A stretch of DNA of 64,000 nt. Origin: Pseudomonas sp. P8_229. Lineage in GTDB: Bacteria; Pseudomonadota; Gammaproteobacteria; Pseudomonadales; Pseudomonadaceae. The notes under the pieces were generated by a model, which worked only from the letters and a program-made list of their open reading frames with translations, searched no databases and had not been told where the DNA came from. The DNA is taken from assembly GCF_034008635.1 (NCBI RefSeq), contig NZ_CP125378.1:6200501-6264500 (forward strand), in the 5' to 3' direction. Made by a program: the position numbers and the translations under genes. Shown piece after piece: positions 45,366-53,170 of this stretch (position 1 is its first letter; each line of letters starts with the position of its first letter).

Positions 45366-45486
45366 AAAAAAGGCGAGCCACCCGGCTAATGCCAGTCAGT
45401 CAAGCGCAGCTCCCACAATTGATCTTCATTGCTTTGAGCATTGCGTTCGCTTAACTGATCGGCATTAGCCATCTGGCTCGCCTTTT
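45366..45486. other. Long imperfect hairpin between convergent genes
   Basis: The left arm (45366-45408) and right arm (45444-45486) pair as AAAAAGGCGAGCCA (14 bp), a 3-nt bulge, GGCTAATGCC (10 bp), a 2-nt mismatch, TCAGT (5 bp), one mismatch and AAGCG (5 bp), leaving a loop of about 35 nt. Both ends carry A/T runs, so the outer stem could terminate transcription from either side. It is much longer than an ordinary terminator, so it may be a stable RNA or a small palindromic mobile relic. Confidence 0.75.
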
Positions 45487-45503
45487 TCATGCCTGACAGA
45501 AAC

Positions 45504-46544
45504 TCAACCCGCCGCCAGTTCGCGCAACTGCCCGAGCGTCTGCTCATCGAGCACGATGCCCTCGGCTAGTGATTTGGCGCGCTGCAAGTGGCGGCGATCA
45601 CCCGGCAAGCGCTTGAGCCCGACGCCGTGCATCTGCCGCACGAGTTCCTGGCTGCGCTCGGCGAAATTCTGCCCGGCGGTCTTGCTCGGATCGATGACGA
45701 TCAGCAACTGCCCGGTCCACGGGGTCTTGGCACCGGGATGATTGGACCAGTCGAACTCAAAGGAAAAGTTACCGCCGGTGAGCGCAGCGGCCAGCAACTC
45801 GACCATCATCGACAGTGCCGAGCCCTTGTGCCCGCCGAACGGCAGCAGCGCGCCGCCCTCGAGTATGGCTTTCGGGTCCTGCGTCGCCTGACCGAGGCTG
45901 TCCACGCCCATTCCGGCTGGCAGCCGTTCGCCCTTGCGCGCCGCAATCTGCACGTCGCCGTGGGCAATCGCGCTGGTCGCCAGATCGAACACAATCGGCG
46001 CACCACCGGCTCGCGGTGCAGCAAAGGCAATCGGGTTGGTGCCGAACAGCGGCCGATCGGCGCCGTGGGGCACCACGCAGGTCATGCTGTTGACCACGCT
46101 CAGCGCCACCAGCCCTTCCTCGGCGAAGGGTTCGACGTCCGGCCAGAGGGCAGCGAAGTGGTGAGAATTACGAATCGCCAGCACGGCAATCCCGGCGTTG
46201 CGCGCCTTTTCCACCAACAGCGGCCGGGCAGCAGCCAGCGCGGGCTGGGCGAAACCGTTGCCGGCATCGACACGTACAAACCCGGGGGCCACATCTTCGA
46301 CCTGCGGCACCGCCTGACCGTTGACCCAGCCGCTGTTGAGGGTCGACACATACCCGGGAATCCGGAATACACCATGGCTGTGCGCGCCATCGCGCTCGGC
46401 ACCGGCACAGTTGGCGGCGAGTGCGCGGGCGACGTCGGCGGAGGTGCCATGGCGCAGAAAAATCGTTTCGAGCAGTTGCGTCAGCGCTTCGAGTGACAAC
46501 GATGGCGAGACAGCAGAAGACACATGATCGTGTGGCGCAGACAT
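45504..46544 (-). CDS. dpkA: Delta1-piperideine-2-carboxylate reductase (DpkA)
   Basis: A 346-residue member of the malate/lactate dehydrogenase-2 family. It is very similar to what I recall of Pseudomonas DpkA, the NADPH-dependent reductase that makes L-pipecolate and L-proline from cyclic imines in D-lysine and D-proline breakdown. Family motifs include AERDGAHSHGIFRIPGY-like sequence (about residue 44), RNSHHFAALWPDVEPF (about 124) and GGHKGSALSMMVELLAA (about 240). ATG 46544 (MSAPHDHVSS) has GGAG at 8 bp; an upstream frame extension is rejected. It is convergent with the DUF883 gene across the long hairpin. Confidence 0.9.
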   Translation of the reverse strand: MSAPHDHVSSAVSPSLSLEALTQLLETIFLRHGTSADVARALAANCAGAERDGAHSHGVFRIPGYVSTLNSGWVNGQAVPQVEDVAPGFVRVDAGNGFAQPALAAARPLLVEKARNAGIAVLAIRNSHHFAALWPDVEPFAEEGLVALSVVNSMTCVVPHGADRPLFGTNPIAFAAPRAGGAPIVFDLATSAIAHGDVQIAARKGERLPAGMGVDSLGQATQDPKAILEGGALLPFGGHKGSALSMMVELLAAALTGGNFSFEFDWSNHPGAKTPWTGQLLIVIDPSKTAGQNFAERSQELVRQMHGVGLKRLPGDRRHLQRAKSLAEGIVLDEQTLGQLRELAAG

Positions 46545-46779
46545 CTGAAGCTCCAGACTAATTATTGGAGGGAACAACAGCGTGTGAACGACTTGCCCGT
46601 CGATTAACCACGTCAGGCCCGGGTGCTGTCAACCGTTGCGGTGAACCTGGCGCGTGGCACAGACACGTTCCGGCGCTTTCTGTGCGGTAACTATGTACCA
46701 CCCTTGCGCGCCTGAGGGTTCTTAGTCTGTCGTCTCCATCCACCGGCGCTTTCGTCTGCGCCCTGACAGAGACCCGAAA

Positions 46780-49700
46780 ATGCCTGCGCCTGCCCCCCCG
46801 CTGCTGTTCCCACAATTCCTCGATGCGCCCGGATTGTGGAGGTCGCTTGGCAATACCCACGGTCTGTCGGTCAAGGATTTTGACTGGCTGGCCCATGTGC
46901 GACTCGCCACCGAATCACTGCGTCGTCAGCAGACGCCGCCAATGCTTGCCCACCGTGTGCTGCTGAACACCGAAGATCCTCCGGCCACAGTCCTGGCAGG
47001 TAGCTTCATTCTCGGCAGCACCCCGGATGACCGGGCTTTTCTGCTCTACACCCCCTTCGACGGGCTGAAGAAGTTCGACAGCCTCGCCACCTTGACCAGC
47101 CACCTCGAGCAGCGTCTCAAGGACGCCGATGAAGACGATCGGCTGCTGGCGTTGCTTGCGATCTCGCAACGCAAGCTTCTGCTGGAAAAAGGCAATATCA
47201 GCGTGAGCTTCCAACTCATCGAGGGTGACGTATTCGACGATCAGAAAGCCGCCATCGAACACTGCCGGCAACTCAACGTCCAGGCCATGTTCGACGAGTT
47301 GGTGCACCTGCCCGAACTCGACATATTACTTGGGGAGATTCTCAAGGATCAGCTCATCGGCGCCATGCCCGGGGTCGATCAAGCCTTGACCACGGTCGGT
47401 TTTTACGCGGAATCATCACCAGACGCTGAATCGGCACACACCAGCAGTCCCGGGCGCTGGCTGGACGCGATGACTTTGGCCAACGCGGCGCTGTTGCACT
47501 ATCGACATTCGGGCTGGCCGGGCGCGCAGTCGCACGTCTATTCCCACCCGCGCAAGCCGTCGCTGGCCAGCGACCACAATCATTGGGAAGCGGCCGTGAA
47601 AACCGTGTCTGGCCACTTGCTCGCGTTGCTGTACGAACGAATGGAGACCTATTGGGACTCGCCATGCGCCGACGGCACCCCGCGGCGGGAGTTCTTCTTT
47701 CGCGTTCTGCGCGAGCAAGCCCGGGCCGACATCCTGCTCAAGCGTGAAGCCCGGATCATCGATGCCGATAAATGCGAGAACTTGTTGGCCTGGATCGACC
47801 CGCGCGGTACCTCCGGACGGCGAGGCACTCTGGAAGCCGTACGCCTGTGGCAATACCAGCCCAACCACGTCGAGCTGGCCGGTTCGCTAATGCTCAGTCA
47901 CACCGATGCCTGCCTGTACACACCCTCCCAGGGGTTGCAGGTACTCGAGGACTACAAGGACCTCAAGGACACGCTGCTGAGCAAATTCCACACGGCCGGC
48001 CACGACGATGAACTGTACGGCCTGTTGAGCCTTGAAGAGCGTCAGCGATTCATCGGGTTCGATCAGCCACAGGTCTCGGGCGAACCGCTGGGCGGCGAGA
48101 TATTCAAGGTGCTGATGGAAGCCATCATCACCAAGCAACGCAAGAACATCGAGTATGTCTTGCAGGTGTTCCGCCATGGCGACAGAGCCATCGATATCGC
48201 CGCCCTGTTCGACAAGGCGCTGGATATTCGCTCGATGCTTCACGAACGACTGCTCGAACTCGATACCGGGGACCGCTGGAGTACCCGGCTGGCGATCACC
48301 GGCAGCCAGCTACCATCGATGCTGCTGGCGGACGTCGCTGCCGCGCAAATCAGGCTGTTCAGCAGTGTGCTGCCGCCGATCGCCGAAGAGTTCGCGGCGC
48401 AGCCACTCACCAGCGCGGTGCAACAACGCAACTATCTGCAAAGTATCCTGGCCAAACTGGCGCATTCGTTTTATGTGGGCGTTACGGGCGAAGCGCGCCT
48501 GCGAGTCCTCGGCGGCAGCCAGCGGCTTCCCGAACAAGCGATTGTCGACACGGTATTCAACGCCGATCGGCCGGACCGGCAGCACCGCCACGGGCTCAAC
48601 GGCTTCCGGCCAGATGCCTGGACGCTCACCGTGCAAACCGCCGCACAGGGCGACGAACTGCCGCTGGCCAACTGCGTCCTGCTGACCGAGCGTGGCGGAC
48701 TGGATGCGCAGCACTCAGGGCGCACAGTGTTGTGGACACCCGCGATGGGGCTGGAAGTATTCGCGTCCATCGACAGCGCCCGGCAGGTGTTGAATCAGCG
48801 CCTGCTGCATCCCGAAAAGCGCCTGGCACTGTTGGAGAACCTCTCACCGTTGATCGACGGATTTCATCAGCGTTACGCGTTGGGTCCACTGCACCTGATC
48901 GACGACAACGTGCTGCAAAACCGCACGCAATCGGCCATTGAACAATTTCTCCAGCGTTGCGAACGGGTGCGCGGCCTGAAGCTGACCAAATCCCGCGAGG
49001 AACAGGCCCTCAAAGCCCTGAGCGGACAAATGATCAACGTCAATCTGGAGCGCGCGACCGCGCTGGCCAGGGCACTCAACACACAGCAGACGCTGCCCGC
49101 CTGGCTGGGCATGGCCACACTCGACGAACTGCAATTGCACCTCGAATTGCTCGAGCAGTGGCGCCATAACGTCAGCGATGGCAAGGATTACCTGCATGGG
49201 CTGCCGACCTTGCGCGAGCACATCCAGCGCCGACTCAAGACACTGCTGAGCAGCCGTTTCCAGGCCCCGGAACTTGATCCGGAGGACATCGAGATCACCC
49301 CGCTACTGGCCCTCGCCGGCCCGGCCATGAACCTGGTCGACTTCGCGCTGAACCATCCCCATATCGCTGAGCAAACCCGCTTCAAGGTCACCTCGAGCAG
49401 CGCACAAAAGCTCCCGGCCGGACTCGACCAACAGGCGATACGCAGCCTGCTGCTGTCTCTGGACATCGGCGCTTTCGCCGATACGATCAACACCACCCTG
49501 ACGCGCAATGACGCCAGCGCGGCGCTGCGCAAGCAACGATTCATCCGCCAGTTACCCTGGCAACTGCTGCAACATGCCCATCAGCTCAAGCTGCAACAGC
49601 ATCTTTCCAGCAAGGCTTTCGATCTGTTGACCCAGGTGCTGGACATGCCCGATGCGCTCGCCCGTGCGACAGTGGCAGGCGCAAACGCCATGATCAGGCC

Positions 49701-51615
49701 AGTAACGTTGATCAAGACCGCAGGCGCTGCCGCAATCAAGGCGCTTGGGCTCTACCTGATCGGACCGGCGTCCGGACAAGCCGGGCCACAGGTGCTTTAT
49801 TCGCCGTATCACGGTGAGCGCGTATTCACCGAGTTCGAGAACGATGCCGCCGTCATCGCCGCCTTCAACCTGCCAGGCGCCTTGCAAGACCTGCTGCTGC
49901 GACGCCTGCCGCAGGACCAGCAATCGACCTTTGCAGCCCTGTTCAAGGCCAGCGCCGGCCAAACGAGCGAAATGCAGCTGGCATCCTCCGCAATCACTGG
50001 CAATGCGCTTGAATACCTTTTCAGTGAAGGCCTGTCGTTGCTGAAGCGATTGCTCGGCAGTCATGCGATACCTTCGGCGCATGCGGACTGGGACGCGGCG
50101 AAAACCCTGTTCAGTCAAGGCATCCAGCTGATCCGCGGATTGCTCCCGGGCAAACTGGCCTATGCGCAATTTCTCTGGCAAAGCTACAAGGACTTCCTCG
50201 ACTCTGCCCAAGCGCTGCAGGATCATCACTGGACGCGCGCACTGGCAACGTTCATTGCCGGCGGCGTGGAGCTGATCTCGCTCGGGCGCCTGTCACTGGA
50301 AGCAAAGCTGGTGACACAGGCAACGCCGGAGGTTGCACCGGTGCCAGCACCGCTTGCGCCCTCTGTCAGTGCGCCCCACTGGACTGAGATCAAACCGACG
50401 GACCCTGCCCGTACGGCATTACAGAGATTCGAAACACCGACAATTGCCTTGAAAGACCTGACCCCGAATCCGGCCGATGGCACTTATCAAGACCTGACGA
50501 ATAAAACCCGCTACGCCGCCGTCGCCGGCAAAGTCTATGCGGTGGAGCGGCCAGGTGCGGTCTGGCGCATCAAGGGCGCCGATGAGGCAGGGCCGGTGTT
50601 GCAGCACACTGCGTCGCGGCAACTGGTTCTGGACCCGGACCGGCACACAGTCCATTTCGGCAAGGTCCTGTCGACCCTGCACAACCGCATTGCCAACGAC
50701 CTGGAAACCAGGCTCTGGTTGAACATCGAAGCCCAAGGCATGGCCGAGATCCGCGCCCGGCACCCGGAAAAGGCTCGGGTCCTGACGCAGGCCGTCGATC
50801 TGGCCCGCTACTACGCCTTTAACAGTCTGCACAACCTGGCCCAACTGAAGAACCATGCCCCCGGCACCCGGCTGGATATCTTCCTCAAGGCATTTTTTGA
50901 CGTATCGAGAGTCGACGCCGATGTGCTCGCGAAAATAAAGCAGGCCATCGTGCCAATCTGCAATGCATTGGTGGATCCGACTGAAGACCTGATGAACACC
51001 GAACGTTTCGTCGTCGGCTCGAACAAAAACCGACAGGCCCGCCTGATCGCCTTTGTGCTGGCTGACGACTCACGCCGCAAAGTGCATTTCACCGAGAACT
51101 TCTTCAATCAGGGGCTCGACTGGTACCACGAGGGCCTGACCGAGCCATTCGATGTTCTGTGCCATGCCCAGGCGTCGACGCTGATCCACGAATTCGCGCA
51201 TCAATTTGCCAAGGCCGTGGACATTGCTTCGCTGGAGGCCCGGCGTCCGTTTACTGATTTGATTTCGACGATTACCGGTTACGGCGCAGCCTTGAAAGAA
51301 AACCAGAAACGCTTTCAGCGTGAAGCGCTGTCGCTCGCCACGCCCCGCGAGGAACTGTTTGCCGTCTGGAACCACGACCTGCGCGAATGGCTCAGCATGG
51401 ACTCGATTCCCGGGATGTCTCACGTCGGCAAGGAAATCCTCAAGGCCACTGCCTGCACGACCATGGAGGAGGCACGAACGGCGTTCCTGAACCCGCGCAA
51501 CGCTAACGCACGCATCGACACAATCCTGCGCAATGCCGACTCGATTGCTTTCCTGATTTGTGAAATGGGTCGACAACTCGACCCGCTCACTGAACCTGTT
51601 GCAGGACTCAGTTGA
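46780..51615 (+). CDS. Large toxin-like protein with C-terminal zinc-protease motif
   Basis: A 1,611-residue protein resembling Pseudomonas dermonecrotic-toxin-domain proteins (DUF6543-like). Four internal repeats share a core of the form x-L-Y/W-T/S-P-x-x-G-x-x-x-F/L: LLYTPFDGL (residue 88), CLYTPSQGL (378), VLWTPAMGL (650) and VLYSPYHGE (1005), each followed by a short helix. The middle (about 960-1000) is moderately hydrophobic and could insert in a membrane. LIHEFAHQF near the C-terminus places HExxH at 1470-1474, a zinc-metallopeptidase signature, with Glu in LICEMG (about 1595) a possible third ligand. There is no signal peptide and no obvious immunity or chaperone gene. Export route unknown. 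Confidence 0.8.
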   Translation: MPAPAPPLLFPQFLDAPGLWRSLGNTHGLSVKDFDWLAHVRLATESLRRQQTPPMLAHRVLLNTEDPPATVLAGSFILGSTPDDRAFLLYTPFDGLKKFDSLATLTSHLEQRLKDADEDDRLLALLAISQRKLLLEKGNISVSFQLIEGDVFDDQKAAIEHCRQLNVQAMFDELVHLPELDILLGEILKDQLIGAMPGVDQALTTVGFYAESSPDAESAHTSSPGRWLDAMTLANAALLHYRHSGWPGAQSHVYSHPRKPSLASDHNHWEAAVKTVSGHLLALLYERMETYWDSPCADGTPRREFFFRVLREQARADILLKREARIIDADKCENLLAWIDPRGTSGRRGTLEAVRLWQYQPNHVELAGSLMLSHTDACLYTPSQGLQVLEDYKDLKDTLLSKFHTAGHDDELYGLLSLEERQRFIGFDQPQVSGEPLGGEIFKVLMEAIITKQRKNIEYVLQVFRHGDRAIDIAALFDKALDIRSMLHERLLELDTGDRWSTRLAITGSQLPSMLLADVAAAQIRLFSSVLPPIAEEFAAQPLTSAVQQRNYLQSILAKLAHSFYVGVTGEARLRVLGGSQRLPEQAIVDTVFNADRPDRQHRHGLNGFRPDAWTLTVQTAAQGDELPLANCVLLTERGGLDAQHSGRTVLWTPAMGLEVFASIDSARQVLNQRLLHPEKRLALLENLSPLIDGFHQRYALGPLHLIDDNVLQNRTQSAIEQFLQRCERVRGLKLTKSREEQALKALSGQMINVNLERATALARALNTQQTLPAWLGMATLDELQLHLELLEQWRHNVSDGKDYLHGLPTLREHIQRRLKTLLSSRFQAPELDPEDIEITPLLALAGPAMNLVDFALNHPHIAEQTRFKVTSSSAQKLPAGLDQQAIRSLLLSLDIGAFADTINTTLTRNDASAALRKQRFIRQLPWQLLQHAHQLKLQQHLSSKAFDLLTQVLDMPDALARATVAGANAMIRPVTLIKTAGAAAIKALGLYLIGPASGQAGPQVLYSPYHGERVFTEFENDAAVIAAFNLPGALQDLLLRRLPQDQQSTFAALFKASAGQTSEMQLASSAITGNALEYLFSEGLSLLKRLLGSHAIPSAHADWDAAKTLFSQGIQLIRGLLPGKLAYAQFLWQSYKDFLDSAQALQDHHWTRALATFIAGGVELISLGRLSLEAKLVTQATPEVAPVPAPLAPSVSAPHWTEIKPTDPARTALQRFETPTIALKDLTPNPADGTYQDLTNKTRYAAVAGKVYAVERPGAVWRIKGADEAGPVLQHTASRQLVLDPDRHTVHFGKVLSTLHNRIANDLETRLWLNIEAQGMAEIRARHPEKARVLTQAVDLARYYAFNSLHNLAQLKNHAPGTRLDIFLKAFFDVSRVDADVLAKIKQAIVPICNALVDPTEDLMNTERFVVGSNKNRQARLIAFVLADDSRRKVHFTENFFNQGLDWYHEGLTEPFDVLCHAQASTLIHEFAHQFAKAVDIASLEARRPFTDLISTITGYGAALKENQKRFQREALSLATPREELFAVWNHDLREWLSMDSIPGMSHVGKEILKATACTTMEEARTAFLNPRNANARIDTILRNADSIAFLICEMGRQLDPLTEPVAGLS

Positions 51616-51616
51616 G

Positions 51617-51645
51617 TAAAAAAGCGCAGGCCCATGGGCCTGCGC
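51617..51645 (-). terminator. Terminator of the PepSY gene
   Basis: On the minus strand a perfect 22-bp palindrome (51624-51645, arm GCGCAGGCCCA) is followed by six T residues, 22 bp after the PepSY gene stop. It also lies just past the stop of the large toxin-like gene. Confidence 0.9.
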
Positions 51646-51667
51646 ATTCACCTGCTACGTGCCAGCG

Positions 51668-51937
51668 TCAGTCTTTCTGATCGCGCAATACGTTGCCGGA
51701 TGCGCCATCGATGCGGAACTCGTAGACGACGCCATCAGCCTTGCGGCCCTCGCCTTTCCAGTAGCCATTGTTGTCTGCCTCGATCTCATACACTTCGACA
51801 TAACCGGCCTTGGTCTTGACGATCTCGATAGCCTTCTCGATGGTCACCCAACCTGCGCCTGGCCGGTCGGCCATGGCGGCAGCCGCACTGAACAAGGCGG
51901 CGGTGGCGATAACAGCGGCAAAGGTTCTTTTGATCAT
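51668..51937 (-). CDS. Periplasmic PepSY-domain protein
   Basis: An 89-residue exported protein. Signal peptide about residues 1-24 (IKRTFAAVIATAALFSAAAA, cleavage near MA-DR). The mature part is one PepSY domain: WVTIEKAIEIVKTKAGYVEV, then EYKGEG-type loop and VYEFRIDGASGNVL. Such proteins are often controlled by two-component systems. A GTCTGAC/GTCAGAC inverted repeat (51966-51972 and 51989-51995) lies just upstream of its GGAG ribosome-binding site and may be a control site. ATG 51937 is preferred to earlier in-frame codons. Confidence 0.88.
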   Translation of the reverse strand: MIKRTFAAVIATAALFSAAAAMADRPGAGWVTIEKAIEIVKTKAGYVEVYEIEADNNGYWKGEGRKADGVVYEFRIDGASGNVLRDQKD

Positions 51938-52090
51938 TTTTTCACTCCATTTGTGGATGATGTTGGTCTGACGTCCTGTTTTTTGGGTGTCAGACGGAAA
52001 AATAAGTTCCACTTTGATGGGCATTCGCCATGACGGATGTTCTCGGCGCTTGGCCCACAAGGTTAGAATGCAGCAAACCAGGACGAGTCA

Positions 52091-53098
52091 ATGACCCAAG
52101 AATCCCTCTCGGAAGCCGAATACGATGCGATCACCGATGCCGCCGCGCACTGGTGCATGCGTCTGCACGCTGTCGACTGCTCCGCCGAGGAGCGTCTGGC
52201 TTTCGAGCAATGGCGCGACGCCCATCCGCTGCATGCCTTCGAATACGAAGCGATGCTGGAGATCTGGGACGTTGCCGAACATTTGCCTCGTCCGCAGCCA
52301 ACCCCGAGCGTTCCACTGAGCCCACCGGCGCCCGCCTGGCGTCGCTACGCAATGGCCGCCAGTGTCTGTGCCCTGGCGTTGCCGCTGGCGGCCTACGGTG
52401 GGTGGAACCTGGGCTGGCTGCCCAACAGCTACCAGCATTTCGCCGCCACCGACAATGTCCGTCAGGTGACGTTGAAGGATGGCAGCCAGGTCGAGCTCAA
52501 CCTCAATACCGAACTGACCTTCAGCAATTACAAGGACGAGCGTCGTGTCACCCTGAAAAAAGGCGAAGCCTTTTTCGAGGTCAGCCACGATCTCTCCCAC
52601 CCCTTCGTGGTTCGTGCCGGCGAGGGCAAGATCCGCGTGACCGGTACGCGCTTCAATGTCTGGCTCTATGAGGATCAGGTGCGGGTCAACCTGATCGAAG
52701 GCTCGGTGCTGGTGACCAGCAACGCTGCACTGCCCGGCGACGGCTTGCGCCTGGGGCCGGCCATGCAGGCGCAGTACAAGCACGGCGACTACATGCCGCA
52801 GATCAGCCAGACCTACCCCAACGACAACGCGCTGGCCTGGCGCAGCGGCAAACTGGTGCTGGATAACCTGGCGCTGAACGAAGCCTTGCCACTGATCAAT
52901 CGATATCTGAGCAAACCGCTGAAACTCGCTGACGCCAGCACTGGAGCGATCCGCGTCGGCGGCGTCTACAACATCAAGGAGCTCGGTGGCCTGGTCAACA
53001 CGCTGCCCAAGGTGCTGCCGGTCTATCTGACCCGCAATACCGAGGGTGATCCGGTCATCAATTCGATGCCCCGCCAGCCGCCAAAACCTGAAGCCTGA
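52091..53098 (+). CDS. FecR-family anti-sigma regulator, orphan
   Basis: A 335-residue FecR-type protein. An N-terminal cytoplasmic domain (about residues 12-60, with WCMRLHAVDCSAEERLAFEQ) binds an ECF sigma factor in relatives. One membrane helix (about 87-105) follows, then a periplasmic FecR domain (about 118-215: VTLKDGSQVELNLNTEL, VTGTRFNVW). The C-terminal part should meet the signalling domain of a TonB receptor. No ECF sigma gene lies beside it and no receptor follows: the neighbours are a PepSY gene and pvdQ. Upstream bases 51938-52090 encode nothing else. Confidence 0.87.
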   Translation: MTQESLSEAEYDAITDAAAHWCMRLHAVDCSAEERLAFEQWRDAHPLHAFEYEAMLEIWDVAEHLPRPQPTPSVPLSPPAPAWRRYAMAASVCALALPLAAYGGWNLGWLPNSYQHFAATDNVRQVTLKDGSQVELNLNTELTFSNYKDERRVTLKKGEAFFEVSHDLSHPFVVRAGEGKIRVTGTRFNVWLYEDQVRVNLIEGSVLVTSNAALPGDGLRLGPAMQAQYKHGDYMPQISQTYPNDNALAWRSGKLVLDNLALNEALPLINRYLSKPLKLADASTGAIRVGGVYNIKELGGLVNTLPKVLPVYLTRNTEGDPVINSMPRQPPKPEA

Positions 53099-53108
53099 AC
53101 CCGACAAT

Positions 53109-53148
53109 AGAAAAGCCGCTGCCCCTCTTCAGGGTGCAGCGGCTTTTT
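53109..53148. terminator. Bidirectional terminator between fecR and pvdQ
   Basis: AAAAGCCGCTGC/GCAGCGGCTTTT stem with an internal CCCTCTTCAGGGT loop stem; A- and T-runs on both sides serve the two convergent genes. Confidence 0.93.
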
Positions 53149-53170
53149 CGTTCAGGTCGCGGTCAATCGG

